This document shows, in pieces, positions 15,753-25,465 of a stretch of DNA of 64,000 nt. The notes under the pieces are model-generated. The model was not told the DNA's origin, searched no databases, and worked only from the letters and a program-made list of their open reading frames with translations. Every line of letters begins with the position of its first letter. Within the stretch, counting starts at the first letter, position 1. A program made the position numbers and the translations under genes. The stretch comes from Sphaerotilus mobilis (GTDB lineage: Bacteria > Pseudomonadota > Gammaproteobacteria > Burkholderiales > Burkholderiaceae_C), in contig NZ_SGWV01000009.1 of assembly GCF_004216565.1 (NCBI RefSeq), positions 620,001 through 684,000 on the forward strand, read 5' to 3'.

Positions 15753-16553
15753 TCAGAGCGAGATGTCGTAATCCACCACCAGCGGCGCGTGGTCGCTGAA
15801 GCGCTGGTCCTTGTAGACCGACGTGGCGCGTGCCAGCGCGGCGGTGGCGGGGGTGGCGAGGTGGTAGTCGATGCGCCAGCCCACGTTCTTGGCCCAGGCC
15901 TGGCCGCGGGCGCTCCACCAGGTGTAGCCGGCGTCGGTGGCGTCGGGTTCGAGCGAGCGGTAGACGTCGACCAGGCCGATGTCGTCCAGCAGGGCGCTCA
16001 TCCAGGCGCGTTCCTCGGGCAGGAAGCCGCTGTTCTTGAGATTGCCCTTCCAGTTCTTCAGGTCGACCTCGCGGTGGGCGATGTTGACGTCGCCGACCAG
16101 GATGAACTCGCGCTCGGCCTTGAGCGCACGCAGGTGGGGGGCCATGCGGTCGAGGAAGCGGAACTTGGCTTGCTGGCGCTCGTCGCCGGACGATCCGCTC
16201 GGAAAGTAACAGCTGATGACGGAGAGCTTGCGCCCCGGCCGGTCGTAACGGGCCTCGACATAGCGGCCTTCGTCGTCGAACTCGCCGTCAACGTCGGCCT
16301 TGCCCAGGCCGATGAGGACCTCCGACGGTTCGACCCGGCCGTACAAGCCGACACCGGAATAGCCTTTTTTCACGGCACAGTGGAAGTGCCCGGTCATGCC
16401 GTCGATCACGCGCATGGGCTCTGTGAGGTCGCCCAACTGGGCCTTCAGTTCCTGCACCCCCATACAATCGATCGACATGCTTTCGACCCATGGAATCAGG
16501 CCTTTGCTCACTGCCGAGCGGATGCCGTTGAGGTTGAGGCTGACCAGACGCAT
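15753..16553 (-). CDS. xthA: Exodeoxyribonuclease III (AP endonuclease)
   Basis: 266 residues of the EEP nuclease fold. Metal and catalytic residues fall in [15 protein letters not shown] (Glu), the Asp-Asn pair of VGDVNIAH, and SDHAPLV at the C-terminus. The enzyme removes abasic sites and 3' blocking groups in base excision repair, using Mg2+, in the cytoplasm. Length matches the family. It is convergent with the AAA ATPase gene and divergent from pyrE; the two start codons are only 14 bases apart, so each upstream control region lies inside the other gene. Confidence 0.95.
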   Translation of the reverse strand: MRLVSLNLNGIRSAVSKGLIPWVESMSIDCMGVQELKAQLGDLTEPMRVIDGMTGHFHCAVKKGYSGVGLYGRVEPSEVLIGLGKADVDGEFDDEGRYVEARYDRPGRKLSVISCYFPSGSSGDERQQAKFRFLDRMAPHLRALKAEREFILVGDVNIAHREVDLKNWKGNLKNSGFLPEERAWMSALLDDIGLVDVYRSLEPDATDAGYTWWSARGQAWAKNVGWRIDYHLATPATAALARATSVYKDQRFSDHAPLVVDYDISL

Positions 16554-16567
16554 GGGTGATCTTTCCG

Positions 16568-17260
16568 ATGACTGAGCACAGCTCCCCGATCCGCCAGGAT
16601 GGCCTGGCGCAAGACTTTGTGGCCTTCGCGGTGCAGGCCGGTGTGTTGCGCTTCGGGGAGTTCAGGACCAAGGCGGGACGGCTGTCGCCGTACTTCTTCA
16701 ACGCGGGCCTGTTCGATGACGGCGCCAAGCTGGGCCGACTCGCGGAATTCTATGCACGCCGTCTGATCGAGTCGGGCTTGCCCTTCGACATGCTGTTCGG
16801 CCCGGCCTACAAGGGCATCACGCTGGCCGCAGCGGTGGCCATCGAGCTGGCGCGGCTCGGCCGCAACGTGCCTTATGCCTACAACCGCAAGGAAGCCAAG
16901 GACCACGGCGAAGGCGGCACGCTGGTCGGTGCGCCGGTGCGCGGTCGGGTGCTGATCATCGACGACGTGATCTCGGCCGGCACCTCGGTGCGCGAGTCCA
17001 TCGAGATGATCCGCAAGGCCGGGGCGACGCCCTGCGGCGTGGCCATCGCGCTGGACCGTCAGGAGAAGGCCGGCAGCGGCGGTGTCGAATCGGACCGATC
17101 GGCCGTCCAGCATGTGCGTGACGAGCTGGGCATGGACGTGGTCGCCATCGCCACGCTGGCCGACCTGCTGGCCTTCCTGGGCCGCCAGAGCGATGCCGTC
17201 CTGGCGAGCCACCTGCCGGCGGTGCAGGCCTATCGGACGCGTTACGGGGCTGGCGAGTGA
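16568..17260 (+). CDS. pyrE: Orotate phosphoribosyltransferase
   Basis: 230 residues. It converts orotate and PRPP to OMP in pyrimidine synthesis. The PRPP loop [17 protein letters not shown] is present, along with [16 protein letters not shown] and the catalytic-loop region [12 protein letters not shown]. The ATG at 16568 gives the usual N-terminus; an in-frame GTG at 16556 would add four residues. Its last bases overlap the start of the DUF4124 gene (GTGA), implying coupling. pyrC, another gene of the pathway, lies about 31 kb away in the window. Confidence 0.95.
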   Translation: MTEHSSPIRQDGLAQDFVAFAVQAGVLRFGEFRTKAGRLSPYFFNAGLFDDGAKLGRLAEFYARRLIESGLPFDMLFGPAYKGITLAAAVAIELARLGRNVPYAYNRKEAKDHGEGGTLVGAPVRGRVLIIDDVISAGTSVRESIEMIRKAGATPCGVAIALDRQEKAGSGGVESDRSAVQHVRDELGMDVVAIATLADLLAFLGRQSDAVLASHLPAVQAYRTRYGAGE

Positions 17261-17937
17261 ACTCGTCCCGCCGGCCGGCGCTGCGGTCCGTCGCAGCCTT
17301 GCTGGGGCTGCTGCTGGCAGGCCAGGTCGCGTGGGCCCAGAGCGGGGTTGGTATCTACACCTGTATCGACGCCAAGGGGCGTCGCCTGACGTCGGACCGG
17401 CCGATCCCGGAGTGCCTGGACCGGCCGCAGGATCTGCGCAACAAGGACGGATCGGTGCGCACGCGGGTGCCGCCCAGCCTGACCGCCGAGGAGCGCGCCG
17501 CGCAGGAAGAGGCGCTGCGCGCCGAACTGGCGCGCGATGCCGCGCGCAAGGACGCCTTGCGTCACGACCGCAACCTGCTGACCCGCTACCCCAACGAGGC
17601 GGCTCACCGCAAGGCCCGCGAAGCGGCGCTGGAGCCCCTGGAACAGGCGCTGCGCGGGGTCGAGAAGCGGCTCGCCGTGCTGGAGACCGAGCAGAAGTCG
17701 CTGCGCGAGGAGGCCGAGTTCTACAAGGGCAAGGAGATGCCCCGCAAGCTCAAGGTCCGCTTCGACGACAACAAGACCAGCCTGGAAGCCCAGCGCAGCT
17801 CAGCGGCCAACCACCAGTCCGAGATGCAGCGCATCAACGCCCGCTACGACGAGGAACTGGCCCGCCTGAACAAGCTTTGGGCCGGCGCCCCAGCCGGCAG
17901 CCTCGGCCCGGCGCCCAGCACCGTGCTGGCCCGCTGA
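17257..17937 (+). CDS. Secreted DUF4124-type coiled-coil protein
   Basis: 226 residues with a GTG start that overlaps the pyrE stop. A signal peptide ends near VAWAQ (about residue 28). After it, [20 protein letters not shown] matches the DUF4124 pattern, a small periplasmic domain of unknown function. Residues about 75-190 are strongly charged and helical, likely coiled coil ([20 protein letters not shown]). Probably periplasmic. Being coupled to pyrE is a position shared by genome layout rather than function, and no role is known. Confidence 0.75.
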   Translation: MNSSRRPALRSVAALLGLLLAGQVAWAQSGVGIYTCIDAKGRRLTSDRPIPECLDRPQDLRNKDGSVRTRVPPSLTAEERAAQEEALRAELARDAARKDALRHDRNLLTRYPNEAAHRKAREAALEPLEQALRGVEKRLAVLETEQKSLREEAEFYKGKEMPRKLKVRFDDNKTSLEAQRSSAANHQSEMQRINARYDEELARLNKLWAGAPAGSLGPAPSTVLAR

Positions 17938-17940
17938 GGC

Positions 17941-18053
17941 CGGACGAGAGGCTCACCGAACCCCCCTCGCGGGCGCGGCCTCCCTCACCCGCCAGACCGT
18001 GCACCGCCCCCGGGGGGATCGTCCGACGTACCCGTCGGACGAGGGGCTCCTAT
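17941..18053. repeat. GC-rich intergenic region with strong hairpin between convergent genes
   Basis: This gap contains a C-rich tract followed by CCCCCGGGGGG and the hairpin at 18021-18044. The reverse complement of its loop region (CGACGGGTACGTCG) also occurs at 49892-49905, suggesting relation to the dispersed element listed there. Confidence 0.5.
18021..18044. terminator. Bidirectional terminator hairpin
   Basis: A perfect 10-bp stem, TCGTCCGACG and CGTCGGACGA, with the loop TACC. It lies between the convergent DUF4124 and gatB genes. No long T-run follows on either side, so its strength is uncertain. Confidence 0.6.
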
Positions 18054-19505
18054 TCACGGCCCCAGCTTGCGCTTCAAGAGCTCGTTGACCTGGGCCGGAT
18101 TGGCCTTGCCCTTGCTCGCCTTCATGGCCTGACCGACCAGCGCATTGAAGGCCTTGTCCTTGCCGGCGCGGTATTCCTCGACCGACTTCGGGTTAGCGGC
18201 CAGCACCTCGTCGAGGATGGCTTCGAGCGCGCTGCTGTCGTTCATCTGGCGCAGGCCCTTGGCCTCGATCAGGGCGTCGACCGTCGCGCCCTCGCCGGTC
18301 CACAAGGACTCGAAGACCTGGCGCGCGGCGTTGTGGGAGATCGTGCCGTCCTGGATGCGGCCGATCAGCGCGGCCAGCGTCGTGGCCGAGACCGGCGCGG
18401 CGGCGATGTCGATGTCTTCGGCGTTCAGGCGCTTGCTCAGTTCGCCCATGACCCAATTGGCGACCAACTTGGGGGCGCCGCAGGCCGCCGCCGCTGTCTG
18501 GTAGTAGGCAGCTGTCGCGCGGCTGGTGGTCATCATCGCGGCGTCGTGGGCCGGCAGGCCGTGTTCGGCCTCGAAGCGGGCGGCCAGCGAGCCGGGCAGC
18601 TCAGGCATCTCGGCGCGCACGCGTTCGACCCAGCTCGGGGCGATCACCAGCGGTGGCAGGTCCGGGTCGGGGAAGTAGCGGTAGTCGTGTGCGTCTTCCT
18701 TGGTCCGCATCATGCGGGTCTCGCCGCTGTCCGGGTCGAACAGCACGGTGGCCTGCACGATCTCGTGGCCGTCCTCGATCTGGTCGATCTGCCACTGCAC
18801 CTCGAAGTCAATCGCCTGCTGCAGGAAGCGGAAGCTGTTGAGGTTCTTGATCTCGCGGCGCGTGCCGAAGGGTTCGCCCGGCCGGCGCACCGAGACGTTG
18901 GCGTCGCAGCGGAAGCTGCCTTCCTGCATGTTGCCGTCGCAGATGCCCAGCCAGACCACCAGCGTGTGCAGCGACTTGGCGTATTCGACCGCCTGGCGGC
19001 TCGACCGCAGCTCGGGCTCGGAGACGATCTCCAGCAGCGGCGTGCCGGCGCGGTTCAGGTCGATGCCGCTCATGCCGTGGAAGTCCTCGTGCAGGGACTT
19101 GCCGGCGTCTTCTTCGAGGTGGGCGCGGGTCAGGCGGATGCGGTGACGTTCGCCGTCGACCAGGAACTCGATCGCGCCGCCCTGCACCACCGGGATCTCG
19201 TACTGGCTGATCTGGTAGCCCTTGGGCAGGTCCGGGTAGAAGTAGTTCTTGCGCGCGAAGATCGACATCGGCGCGACCGTGGCACCGACCGCCAGGCCGA
19301 ACTGGATGGCGCGTTCGACCGCGCCACGGTTCATCACCGGCAAGGAACCCGGCAGCGCGAGATCGACCGCGCAGGACTGGGTGTTGGGCTCGGCGCCAAA
19401 GGCCGTCGAGGCGCCGGAGAAGATCTTGGACTGGGTCGAGAGCTGGGCGTGGGTCTCGAAGCCGATCACGACTTCGTAGCCACGCACGAGGAGCGATGCG
19501 GTCAT
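18054..19505 (-). CDS. gatB: Asp/Glu-tRNA(Asn/Gln) amidotransferase subunit B
   Basis: 483 residues. GatB phosphorylates and amidates Glu-tRNA(Gln) or Asp-tRNA(Asn) within the GatCAB complex. The N-terminal [13 protein letters not shown], the [12 protein letters not shown] segment, [10 protein letters not shown] and [13 protein letters not shown] are family signatures; the C-terminal part carries the helical YqeY-like tail ending in ELLKRKLGP. Full length. In related bacteria gatC and gatA usually sit directly upstream; here the DNA upstream holds a divergent TlpA-like gene instead, so gatCA must be elsewhere. Confidence 0.96.
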   Translation of the reverse strand: MTASLLVRGYEVVIGFETHAQLSTQSKIFSGASTAFGAEPNTQSCAVDLALPGSLPVMNRGAVERAIQFGLAVGATVAPMSIFARKNYFYPDLPKGYQISQYEIPVVQGGAIEFLVDGERHRIRLTRAHLEEDAGKSLHEDFHGMSGIDLNRAGTPLLEIVSEPELRSSRQAVEYAKSLHTLVVWLGICDGNMQEGSFRCDANVSVRRPGEPFGTRREIKNLNSFRFLQQAIDFEVQWQIDQIEDGHEIVQATVLFDPDSGETRMMRTKEDAHDYRYFPDPDLPPLVIAPSWVERVRAEMPELPGSLAARFEAEHGLPAHDAAMMTTSRATAAYYQTAAAACGAPKLVANWVMGELSKRLNAEDIDIAAAPVSATTLAALIGRIQDGTISHNAARQVFESLWTGEGATVDALIEAKGLRQMNDSSALEAILDEVLAANPKSVEEYRAGKDKAFNALVGQAMKASKGKANPAQVNELLKRKLGP

Positions 19506-19603
19506 GGTCAGGACGGAACGTCCGGGTTCGGAAGGATCTTCAATGCTAAGCCATGGCCGTGCGGCCTAAACTCGACAACCCTGTTGCGCCGTCCCTCCGT
19601 CCG

Positions 19604-20143
19604 ATGCCCGAGAACCCCGCCACGAACATCCGACGCCGCCTGCTGCTGGGCGGCCTCGGCGGCACCGCCGTGGTGGCCGGTGGTCTGGCGGCGACCGCCT
19701 GGTGGCAGACCCGTCCGGTCGACGCGCCCGCCGTTGGCTACGTCCGCATGGACGGCACACCCGCGCAACTCGCCGACCTGAGCGGCCAGGTCGTTCTGGT
19801 GAACTTCTGGGCCACCACCTGCGTGATCTGCCGCCAGGAGATGCCCGCGCTGGTCGCCCTGCACCGGCGGCATGAGCGTCAGGGTTACCGGACGCTGTCG
19901 GTGGCGATGCAGTACGACCCCCCAGCGGCGGTGGTGAACTATCTGGCCGACCGGCCGCTGCCCTTCGAGGTCACGCTGGACAACACCGGCGCCATCGCGC
20001 GGGCCTTCGGCGGCATCGTCGGCACCCCGACCAGCCTGCTGATCGATCGGGCCGGACGCATCGTCTGGCGCCATGAAGGGGCGCCGGATTTCGTGGCGCT
20101 GGACCTCAAGGTCCGGGATCTGCTGGCGCGCCCGTCGTCTTGA
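19604..20143 (+). CDS. TlpA/ResA-like membrane-anchored thioredoxin
   Basis: 179 residues. An N-terminal Arg-rich stretch (RRRLLLGG) and a hydrophobic segment near residues 15-32 form a signal anchor. The periplasmic thioredoxin fold has the active site FWATTCVICRQEMP, giving CxxC as Cys-Val-Ile-Cys, and a cis-proline loop in GIVGTPTSLLIDRAG. These proteins reduce disulfides, often in cytochrome c maturation or defence against oxidised thiols. The ATG at 19604 was chosen because the signal anchor follows it; an upstream in-frame ATG at 19553 adds 17 non-conserved residues. Divergent from gatB. Confidence 0.85.
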   Translation: MPENPATNIRRRLLLGGLGGTAVVAGGLAATAWWQTRPVDAPAVGYVRMDGTPAQLADLSGQVVLVNFWATTCVICRQEMPALVALHRRHERQGYRTLSVAMQYDPPAAVVNYLADRPLPFEVTLDNTGAIARAFGGIVGTPTSLLIDRAGRIVWRHEGAPDFVALDLKVRDLLARPSS

Positions 20144-20272
20144 GACGAATCTGAGGGCTCGTTCAGGCTCTGTTCGGGGAATCGAGATGGCGCCGTCGCG
20201 TCAGGATGTGGCCAACACCGTGTTGCCGGGCTCACCCCTGTTGAGGGTGGCGGCAAACGTGGGAGGTCCCCG

Positions 20273-22198
20273 ATGGTCTCGCTCGAACGAATCTCGCTCT
20301 CGAAGAAGCTGCTCCTGATGGGCAGCCTGGCGCTGCTGCTGGCATTGCCACCCATGACCAGCCTGTTCAAGGTGCGCATGGACGAATGGCGCGCCGCGCA
20401 ATCCGAGCTGGATGGTCTGACCCCCGCTCGTGCGCTGCTGCAACTTGTCCGGCTGACCCAGCAGCATCGTGGCGCAACGGCCGGCGCGCTGGCAGGCAAT
20501 CAGGCGATGGCGTCGCGTCGCCTGGACATCGCACCCCAAGTGAACGAAGCCCTGAAGGTGGTCAAGGCGACGGTGTCCATGTACGACCAGGCGCCGACCC
20601 GGGAGTTGCTCAACAAGATCGAGCAGTCCTGGCTCCGACTGCCCGATGCGGTGGCGCAAAAAAGCATCGACGGGCCCACCAGCTTTCGCCAGCACACCGA
20701 TCTGATCGTCGACCAGATGGATTTGCTAGGCCTGGTGATGAACGATTCCGGGCTGAGCCTGGACCCACATGCCGACAGCTACCACGTACTGATCGCGACG
20801 CTCGGCGACATGCCGCCGGTCGCCGAGGTGCTCGGCCAGTTGCGTGCGCGTGGCACGGCAACGCTGACCCAGCGCGCCATGACCCCGACCCTGCGCGCCG
20901 AGATGCTGGGCGACATTGCGCTGGCCAATTCGCGCAGCCGTTCGGCGGGCCGTCACCTGGCGGCGGCTGCGTCGGCCAATCCCGAGCTGATCCGGCAGCT
21001 GCAGCCCGCGCGCGACCTGGCCGTCGCGCAACTCGCCGAGGTCGCGCGGCAGGTGGGCCTGATGACCACCGAGTTCGAGTCCTATGCCTTGGCGCCCGAG
21101 GCCTACTTCAAGTTGACGACCGAAGCCGTCGATGCCCAGTTCGCGCTGATCGACGCGGCCCTGCCGATGCTGCAGGGCTTGCTTGATGTGCGGGTGGCCA
21201 GCGCCCGCAACAGCCTTGTTGGCATGGGCCTTTTGGCCCTGGTTGGCGTGGTGGTCACGGTGCTGGTGGCCTTGGCGATTGCCCGCAGCATCCGGCAGGC
21301 CCTGCAGCAGGCCGTGCGCGTGGCGGAGGCCGTGGCCGACGGCGACCTGAGTCAGCGGGTGCAGGCCACCAGCCACGACGAGATCGGCGCGCTGTTGCAG
21401 GCCATCGACCACATGTCGGTCAGCCTGTCGCGCATGGTCGGCGAGGTTCGCGCCGGCACCGACGCGATCGCCACCGCCTCGACGCAGATCGCCCAGGGCA
21501 ATGCCGACCTGTCGGCCCGCACCGAGAACCAGGCCGCCAGCCTGCAGGAGACGGCCGCGTCGATGCAGCAGATGAACCACACCGTGCGCGCCAATGCAGA
21601 GAGCGCACGACGGGCCAACGAACTGGCGTCGCGCGCCTCGGCGGTTGCGGCCGGCGGTGGCGAGTCGGTCCGGCATGTGGTCCAGACCATGGACGGCATC
21701 CAGGGCTCGAGCCGCAAGATCGGCGACATCATCGGTGTGATCGACGGCATTTCCTTCCAGACCAACATCCTGGCGCTCAACGCGGCCGTCGAAGCCGCAC
21801 GGGCCGGCGAACAGGGGCGTGGCTTTGCGGTCGTGGCCGCCGAGGTCCGCACGCTGGCGCAACGCTCGGCGCAGGCCGCGCGCGAGATCAAGTCGCTGAT
21901 CCAGGACAGCGTGGAGAAGGTCGAGATGGGCCACGAACGGGTCAACGAGGCCGGCAAGACCATCGGCGACGTGGTCGACCAGGTCCGTCAGGTCAACACG
22001 CTGATGGCCGACATCAACGCCGCCAGCGACCAGCAGCAGCAAGGCGCCGACCAGATCAATGCCGCGCTGGTGCAACTCGACCAGGCCACGCAGCAGAACG
22101 CCGCGCTGGTGGAGGAAACGGCCGCCGCCGCCGAGAGCCTGAACCAGCAGGCGCACCGCCTGACGCAGGTGGTGTCGCGCTTCCGCACGGCCGCCTAA
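20273..22198 (+). CDS. Methyl-accepting chemotaxis protein
   Basis: 641 residues. A first transmembrane helix lies near residues 12-30, a helical periplasmic sensor covers about 31-315 with [13 protein letters not shown] reminiscent of nitrate/nitrite-sensing modules, and a second transmembrane helix falls near 318-340. A HAMP domain follows, then a long coiled-coil signalling domain whose hairpin tip reads [20 protein letters not shown]. No NWETF-like tether for CheR is seen at the C-terminus (VSRFRTAA). A strong GGGAGG lies 7 bases before the ATG. Monocistronic, closed by a terminator at 22256-22277. The ligand is unknown. Confidence 0.92.
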   Translation: MVSLERISLSKKLLLMGSLALLLALPPMTSLFKVRMDEWRAAQSELDGLTPARALLQLVRLTQQHRGATAGALAGNQAMASRRLDIAPQVNEALKVVKATVSMYDQAPTRELLNKIEQSWLRLPDAVAQKSIDGPTSFRQHTDLIVDQMDLLGLVMNDSGLSLDPHADSYHVLIATLGDMPPVAEVLGQLRARGTATLTQRAMTPTLRAEMLGDIALANSRSRSAGRHLAAAASANPELIRQLQPARDLAVAQLAEVARQVGLMTTEFESYALAPEAYFKLTTEAVDAQFALIDAALPMLQGLLDVRVASARNSLVGMGLLALVGVVVTVLVALAIARSIRQALQQAVRVAEAVADGDLSQRVQATSHDEIGALLQAIDHMSVSLSRMVGEVRAGTDAIATASTQIAQGNADLSARTENQAASLQETAASMQQMNHTVRANAESARRANELASRASAVAAGGGESVRHVVQTMDGIQGSSRKIGDIIGVIDGISFQTNILALNAAVEAARAGEQGRGFAVVAAEVRTLAQRSAQAAREIKSLIQDSVEKVEMGHERVNEAGKTIGDVVDQVRQVNTLMADINAASDQQQQGADQINAALVQLDQATQQNAALVEETAAAAESLNQQAHRLTQVVSRFRTAA

Positions 22199-22255
22199 GC
22201 CTGATCCGGCGGCTCGACTGGCCGGTCGACAATCCAGGTCCCTTGACCCGCTTCA

Positions 22256-22277
22256 AGCCCCGCCCGCGCGGGGCTTT
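22256..22277 (+). terminator. Rho-independent terminator after the chemoreceptor gene
   Basis: Stem AGCCCCGC / GCGGGGCT with a CCGC loop, perfect over 8 bp and followed by TT. It sits only 5 bases before the next start codon at 22283. Confidence 0.7.
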
Positions 22278-22282
22278 CCGCC

Positions 22283-22753
22283 ATGTGGACCTACCCGACC
22301 CTGTTGCTTGTCCACCTGCTGGCCACCACCTTCTGGGTCGGTGGCATGGCGGTGTTGCACCTGTGCGTGCGACCCGCCGCCGTGGTCACGTTGGCGCCCC
22401 CGCAACGGCTGCCGCTGATGGCCGAGACGCTGCGCCGCTTCGTGCGCGGCGCGGCCGTGGCGGTGCTGGCCGTCTGGGCCTCCGGTCTGGCGATGATCGA
22501 GGTCGCTGGCGGCATGGCCGTGGTGCTGCGCCATGTCCACCTGATGCTGGCGCTGGGGCTGGCGATGACGCTGGTCTACGCGCTGGTGGCGCACCAGGCG
22601 CTGCCCCGCCTGACGGCGGCTGTCGCGCGGCAGGACTGGCCGGCGGCCGGTGTGGCGCTGGCCCGCATCCGCATGCTGGTGACGGTCAATCTCGGCCTGG
22701 GCGTGGCCGTCTATGCCGTCGCCCTGCTGGGGCGGACGTGGGCGGCGCGCTGA
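22283..22753 (+). CDS. CopD-like four-helix membrane protein
   Basis: 156 residues with four predicted transmembrane helices (about 6-26, 48-72, 80-104, 126-148). The opening HLLATTFWVGGMAVLHL and the central RHVHLMLALGLAM carry histidines on helices, as in the CopD/DUF2269 group of inner membrane proteins, some of which act in copper handling or heme binding. No copC or other copper gene is next to it, so the metal role is not supported by context. The start follows the upstream terminator almost at once, so its promoter must overlap that hairpin or lie in the mcp gene. Confidence 0.6.
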   Translation: MWTYPTLLLVHLLATTFWVGGMAVLHLCVRPAAVVTLAPPQRLPLMAETLRRFVRGAAVAVLAVWASGLAMIEVAGGMAVVLRHVHLMLALGLAMTLVYALVAHQALPRLTAAVARQDWPAAGVALARIRMLVTVNLGLGVAVYAVALLGRTWAAR

Positions 22754-22776
22754 CCGCCGCATCCGCCCCGACCTGA

Positions 22777-25404
22777 TCAGGCCGTTGGCGGCGTCTGCAG
22801 CGGCGCCGGTGCCCCGCCGGCGATGCGCTGCTTGAGGTGGCCCAGCGCGGCCTCGACCTGGTCGACCAGCACCAGGCAGAGGTCGCCCGGCTCCAGCCGG
22901 TCCAGCGCGGTGTCGATGGCGACGAACTCGCCGTAGATCTCGTCGACCTGACCGGTGCGCGGCGCACCCACCAGACCTTCGCGCAGCAGGCGCAGCACCT
23001 CGCCGTCCTCGCGGCCGCGCTGGCAGGCGTCCTGGTAGAGGATGACCTGGTCGAAGGCCGCGCCCAGGATCTGGGTCTGCTCGCGGATGTCCTCGTCGCG
23101 CCGGTCGCCGGCACCGCTGATGACGACCGAGCGGCGGCGTGCCGGCATGGCCTCGACGGCGGCGACCAAGGCGCGCATCGCGTCCGGGTTGTGCCCGTAG
23201 TCGGCGATGACGGTCGCGCCGCGATGGTCCAGCACGTTGAAACGGCCGGGCGCGTTGTCCGCGTCGTTCACGAAGCTGGCCAGACCGCTGCGGATCGCGG
23301 CCCAGTCCAGCCCGATGCCCCAGGCAGCGGCGACCGAGGCCATGGCGTTCTCGACCTGGAAGCCGATCGCGCCGCCGCGGGTCAGCGGGATGTCGCGCAG
23401 CGCGATCAGCTCGCGCCAGGCGCCTTCAGCCGCGACCAGATGGTCGCCGTCGATGTAGACGCAGCGCCGGCCCTGCGCACGGTGCGTGGCCATCACCGGA
23501 TGGGTGCGGTCGGCGGCGAAGAAGATCACCTGACCCGGGCAGACCGACGCCATCGCGGCGGTGATCGGATCGGCCGCGTTGAGCACCGCGTAGCCGCTGG
23601 CGGCGACGTTCTGGACGATCACGCGCTTGAGCACCGCCAGGTCCTCGACCGTGGTGATGTAGTTCAGGCCCAGGTGATCGCCGGCGCCGAGGTTGGTGAC
23701 CACCGCGACCTGGCAGCGGTCGAAGCCCAGGCCCTCGCGCAGCACGCCGCCACGGGCGGTCTCGAAGACCGCCGCATCGACCTCCGGATGCATCAGCACG
23801 TTGCGGGCGCTCTTGGGGCCGGAGCAATCGCCGCTGTCGATCTGGCGACCGTTGACATAGACACCGTCGGTGTTGGTCATGCCGGTGCGCAGACCGCTGC
23901 TGGCCAGGATGTGCGCGGTCAGCCGCGTCACCGTCGTCTTGCCGTTGGTGCCGGTCACGGCGATGACCGGGATGCGGCCGTCGCTGCCGTGGCCGACCGG
24001 GCCGAACAGGTGGTTGATGATGGCCTCGCCCACGTTGCGGCCCTTGCCGTAGGACGGCGACAGGTGCATGCGCAGGCCGGGCGCGGCGTTGACCTCGACC
24101 ACGCCGCCGCTCTGGTCTTCCAGCGGGCGCAGCACGCCTTCGCAGACGATGTCGACGCCGCAGATGTCCAGGCCGATCATCTGCGCGGCGGCCACGGCGC
24201 GCGCGGCGACCTCGGGGTGCACGTCGTCGGTCACGTCGGTGGCGGTGCCGCCGGTGCTCAGGTTGGCGTTGTTGCGCAGGATCACGCGCTGACCCTTGGC
24301 CGGCACGCTCTCGGGCGTCAGGTCCTGCAGCGCCAGGCGCGCCACCGCGATCTCGTCGAAGCGGATCTTGGTCAAGGACGTGGCGTGGCCGTCACCGCGT
24401 CGCGGGTCGGCATTGACCTGGTCGACCAGCTCGCGCACGGTGTGCACGCCGTCGCCGTTGACATGCGGTGGATCGCGCCGGGCGGCGGCGACCAGCTGGT
24501 TGCCGACCACCAGCATGCGGTAGTCGCTGCCGGGCAGGAACTTCTCGACCATGACCTCGCCGATCTCGGCGGCGGCGGCATAGGCGATGTCCAGATGGGC
24601 GCGGTCCATGATGTTGACCGTCACGCCCTTGCCCTGATTGCCGTCCTGCGGCTTGAGCACGACCGGCAGGCCGATCTCCTCGGCCACCGCCCAGGCCTCG
24701 TCCGGGCTGGCCACGGGTCGACCGATCGGGACCGGCACGCCGGCGGCGGCCAGCAGGCGCTTGCTCAGGTCCTTGTCCTGCGCGATTGACTCGGCGACCG
24801 CGCTGGTTGAATCGACCTCGGCCGCCCAGATGCGACGCTGCGACGAGCCCCAGCCGAACTGCACCAGGCTGCCCTGGGTCAGGCGGCGCCAGGGGATGCC
24901 GCGGGCAGCGGCGGCGTTGACGATCGAGCCGGTGCTCGGGCCCAGGCGCACGTCCTCGTCAATCTCGCGCAGCCGGGCCACGGCGGCGTCGACGTCGAAC
25001 GGGGTGGCTGCCTCGCCCGCGCCGTTGGCCAGCGCGGCGTTGATGAGCTGCTCGGCCAGTTCGAGGGCGAGCTTGCCGACCGCCTCCTCGCTGTACTCGA
25101 CCACGACTTGGTAGACGCCGGCCTCGACCGTCGCCGAGGTGCGGCTGAAGGTCACCGGGCAACCCGCCTCGGTCTGCAGCGTCAGCGTCACAAGTTCAAG
25201 CACGTGGGCCAGCGAGCGCGGGCCCGTCTGGCTGCTGGCGGGCATCGCGCCCAGGGCCGGGAAGAGCGCACGCAGGCGCGTCTCGAAGCCGCTCAGCCGG
25301 CTGATGTCGAACTCGGCGGGCTCGCAGCGCGCGATGGTCTCGACGGCCGTGTGGCGGCTCCAGAGGTTGGGCCCGCGCAGGGCCCGGATGCGGGTGAGTT
25401 CCAT
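22777..25404 (-). CDS. cphA: Cyanophycin synthetase
   Basis: 875 residues, the normal CphA length. The enzyme builds multi-L-arginyl-poly-L-aspartate, a nitrogen storage polymer, using ATP in two active sites. The order is an N-terminal domain (1-160), an ATP-grasp domain (about 220-475, with VVLKPQDGNQGKGV) that adds Asp, and a Mur-ligase-like domain (about 490-875) that adds Arg, with intact P-loop VTGTNGKTTVTRL. Later Mur motifs (FETARGGVLREGL, DYGHNPDA) are also present. It follows the second synthetase gene by 61 bases on the same strand, suggesting an operon with cphA' first. No cyanophycinase gene is in the window. Confidence 0.95.
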   Translation of the reverse strand: MELTRIRALRGPNLWSRHTAVETIARCEPAEFDISRLSGFETRLRALFPALGAMPASSQTGPRSLAHVLELVTLTLQTEAGCPVTFSRTSATVEAGVYQVVVEYSEEAVGKLALELAEQLINAALANGAGEAATPFDVDAAVARLREIDEDVRLGPSTGSIVNAAAARGIPWRRLTQGSLVQFGWGSSQRRIWAAEVDSTSAVAESIAQDKDLSKRLLAAAGVPVPIGRPVASPDEAWAVAEEIGLPVVLKPQDGNQGKGVTVNIMDRAHLDIAYAAAAEIGEVMVEKFLPGSDYRMLVVGNQLVAAARRDPPHVNGDGVHTVRELVDQVNADPRRGDGHATSLTKIRFDEIAVARLALQDLTPESVPAKGQRVILRNNANLSTGGTATDVTDDVHPEVAARAVAAAQMIGLDICGVDIVCEGVLRPLEDQSGGVVEVNAAPGLRMHLSPSYGKGRNVGEAIINHLFGPVGHGSDGRIPVIAVTGTNGKTTVTRLTAHILASSGLRTGMTNTDGVYVNGRQIDSGDCSGPKSARNVLMHPEVDAAVFETARGGVLREGLGFDRCQVAVVTNLGAGDHLGLNYITTVEDLAVLKRVIVQNVAASGYAVLNAADPITAAMASVCPGQVIFFAADRTHPVMATHRAQGRRCVYIDGDHLVAAEGAWRELIALRDIPLTRGGAIGFQVENAMASVAAAWGIGLDWAAIRSGLASFVNDADNAPGRFNVLDHRGATVIADYGHNPDAMRALVAAVEAMPARRRSVVISGAGDRRDEDIREQTQILGAAFDQVILYQDACQRGREDGEVLRLLREGLVGAPRTGQVDEIYGEFVAIDTALDRLEPGDLCLVLVDQVEAALGHLKQRIAGGAPAPLQTPPTA

Positions 25405-25465
25405 CGGTTCGGTGGGTGCGTGGATCGTGGAGGGTCGGCGGCGGCTGTCTCTGCGCAGCGGCAGG

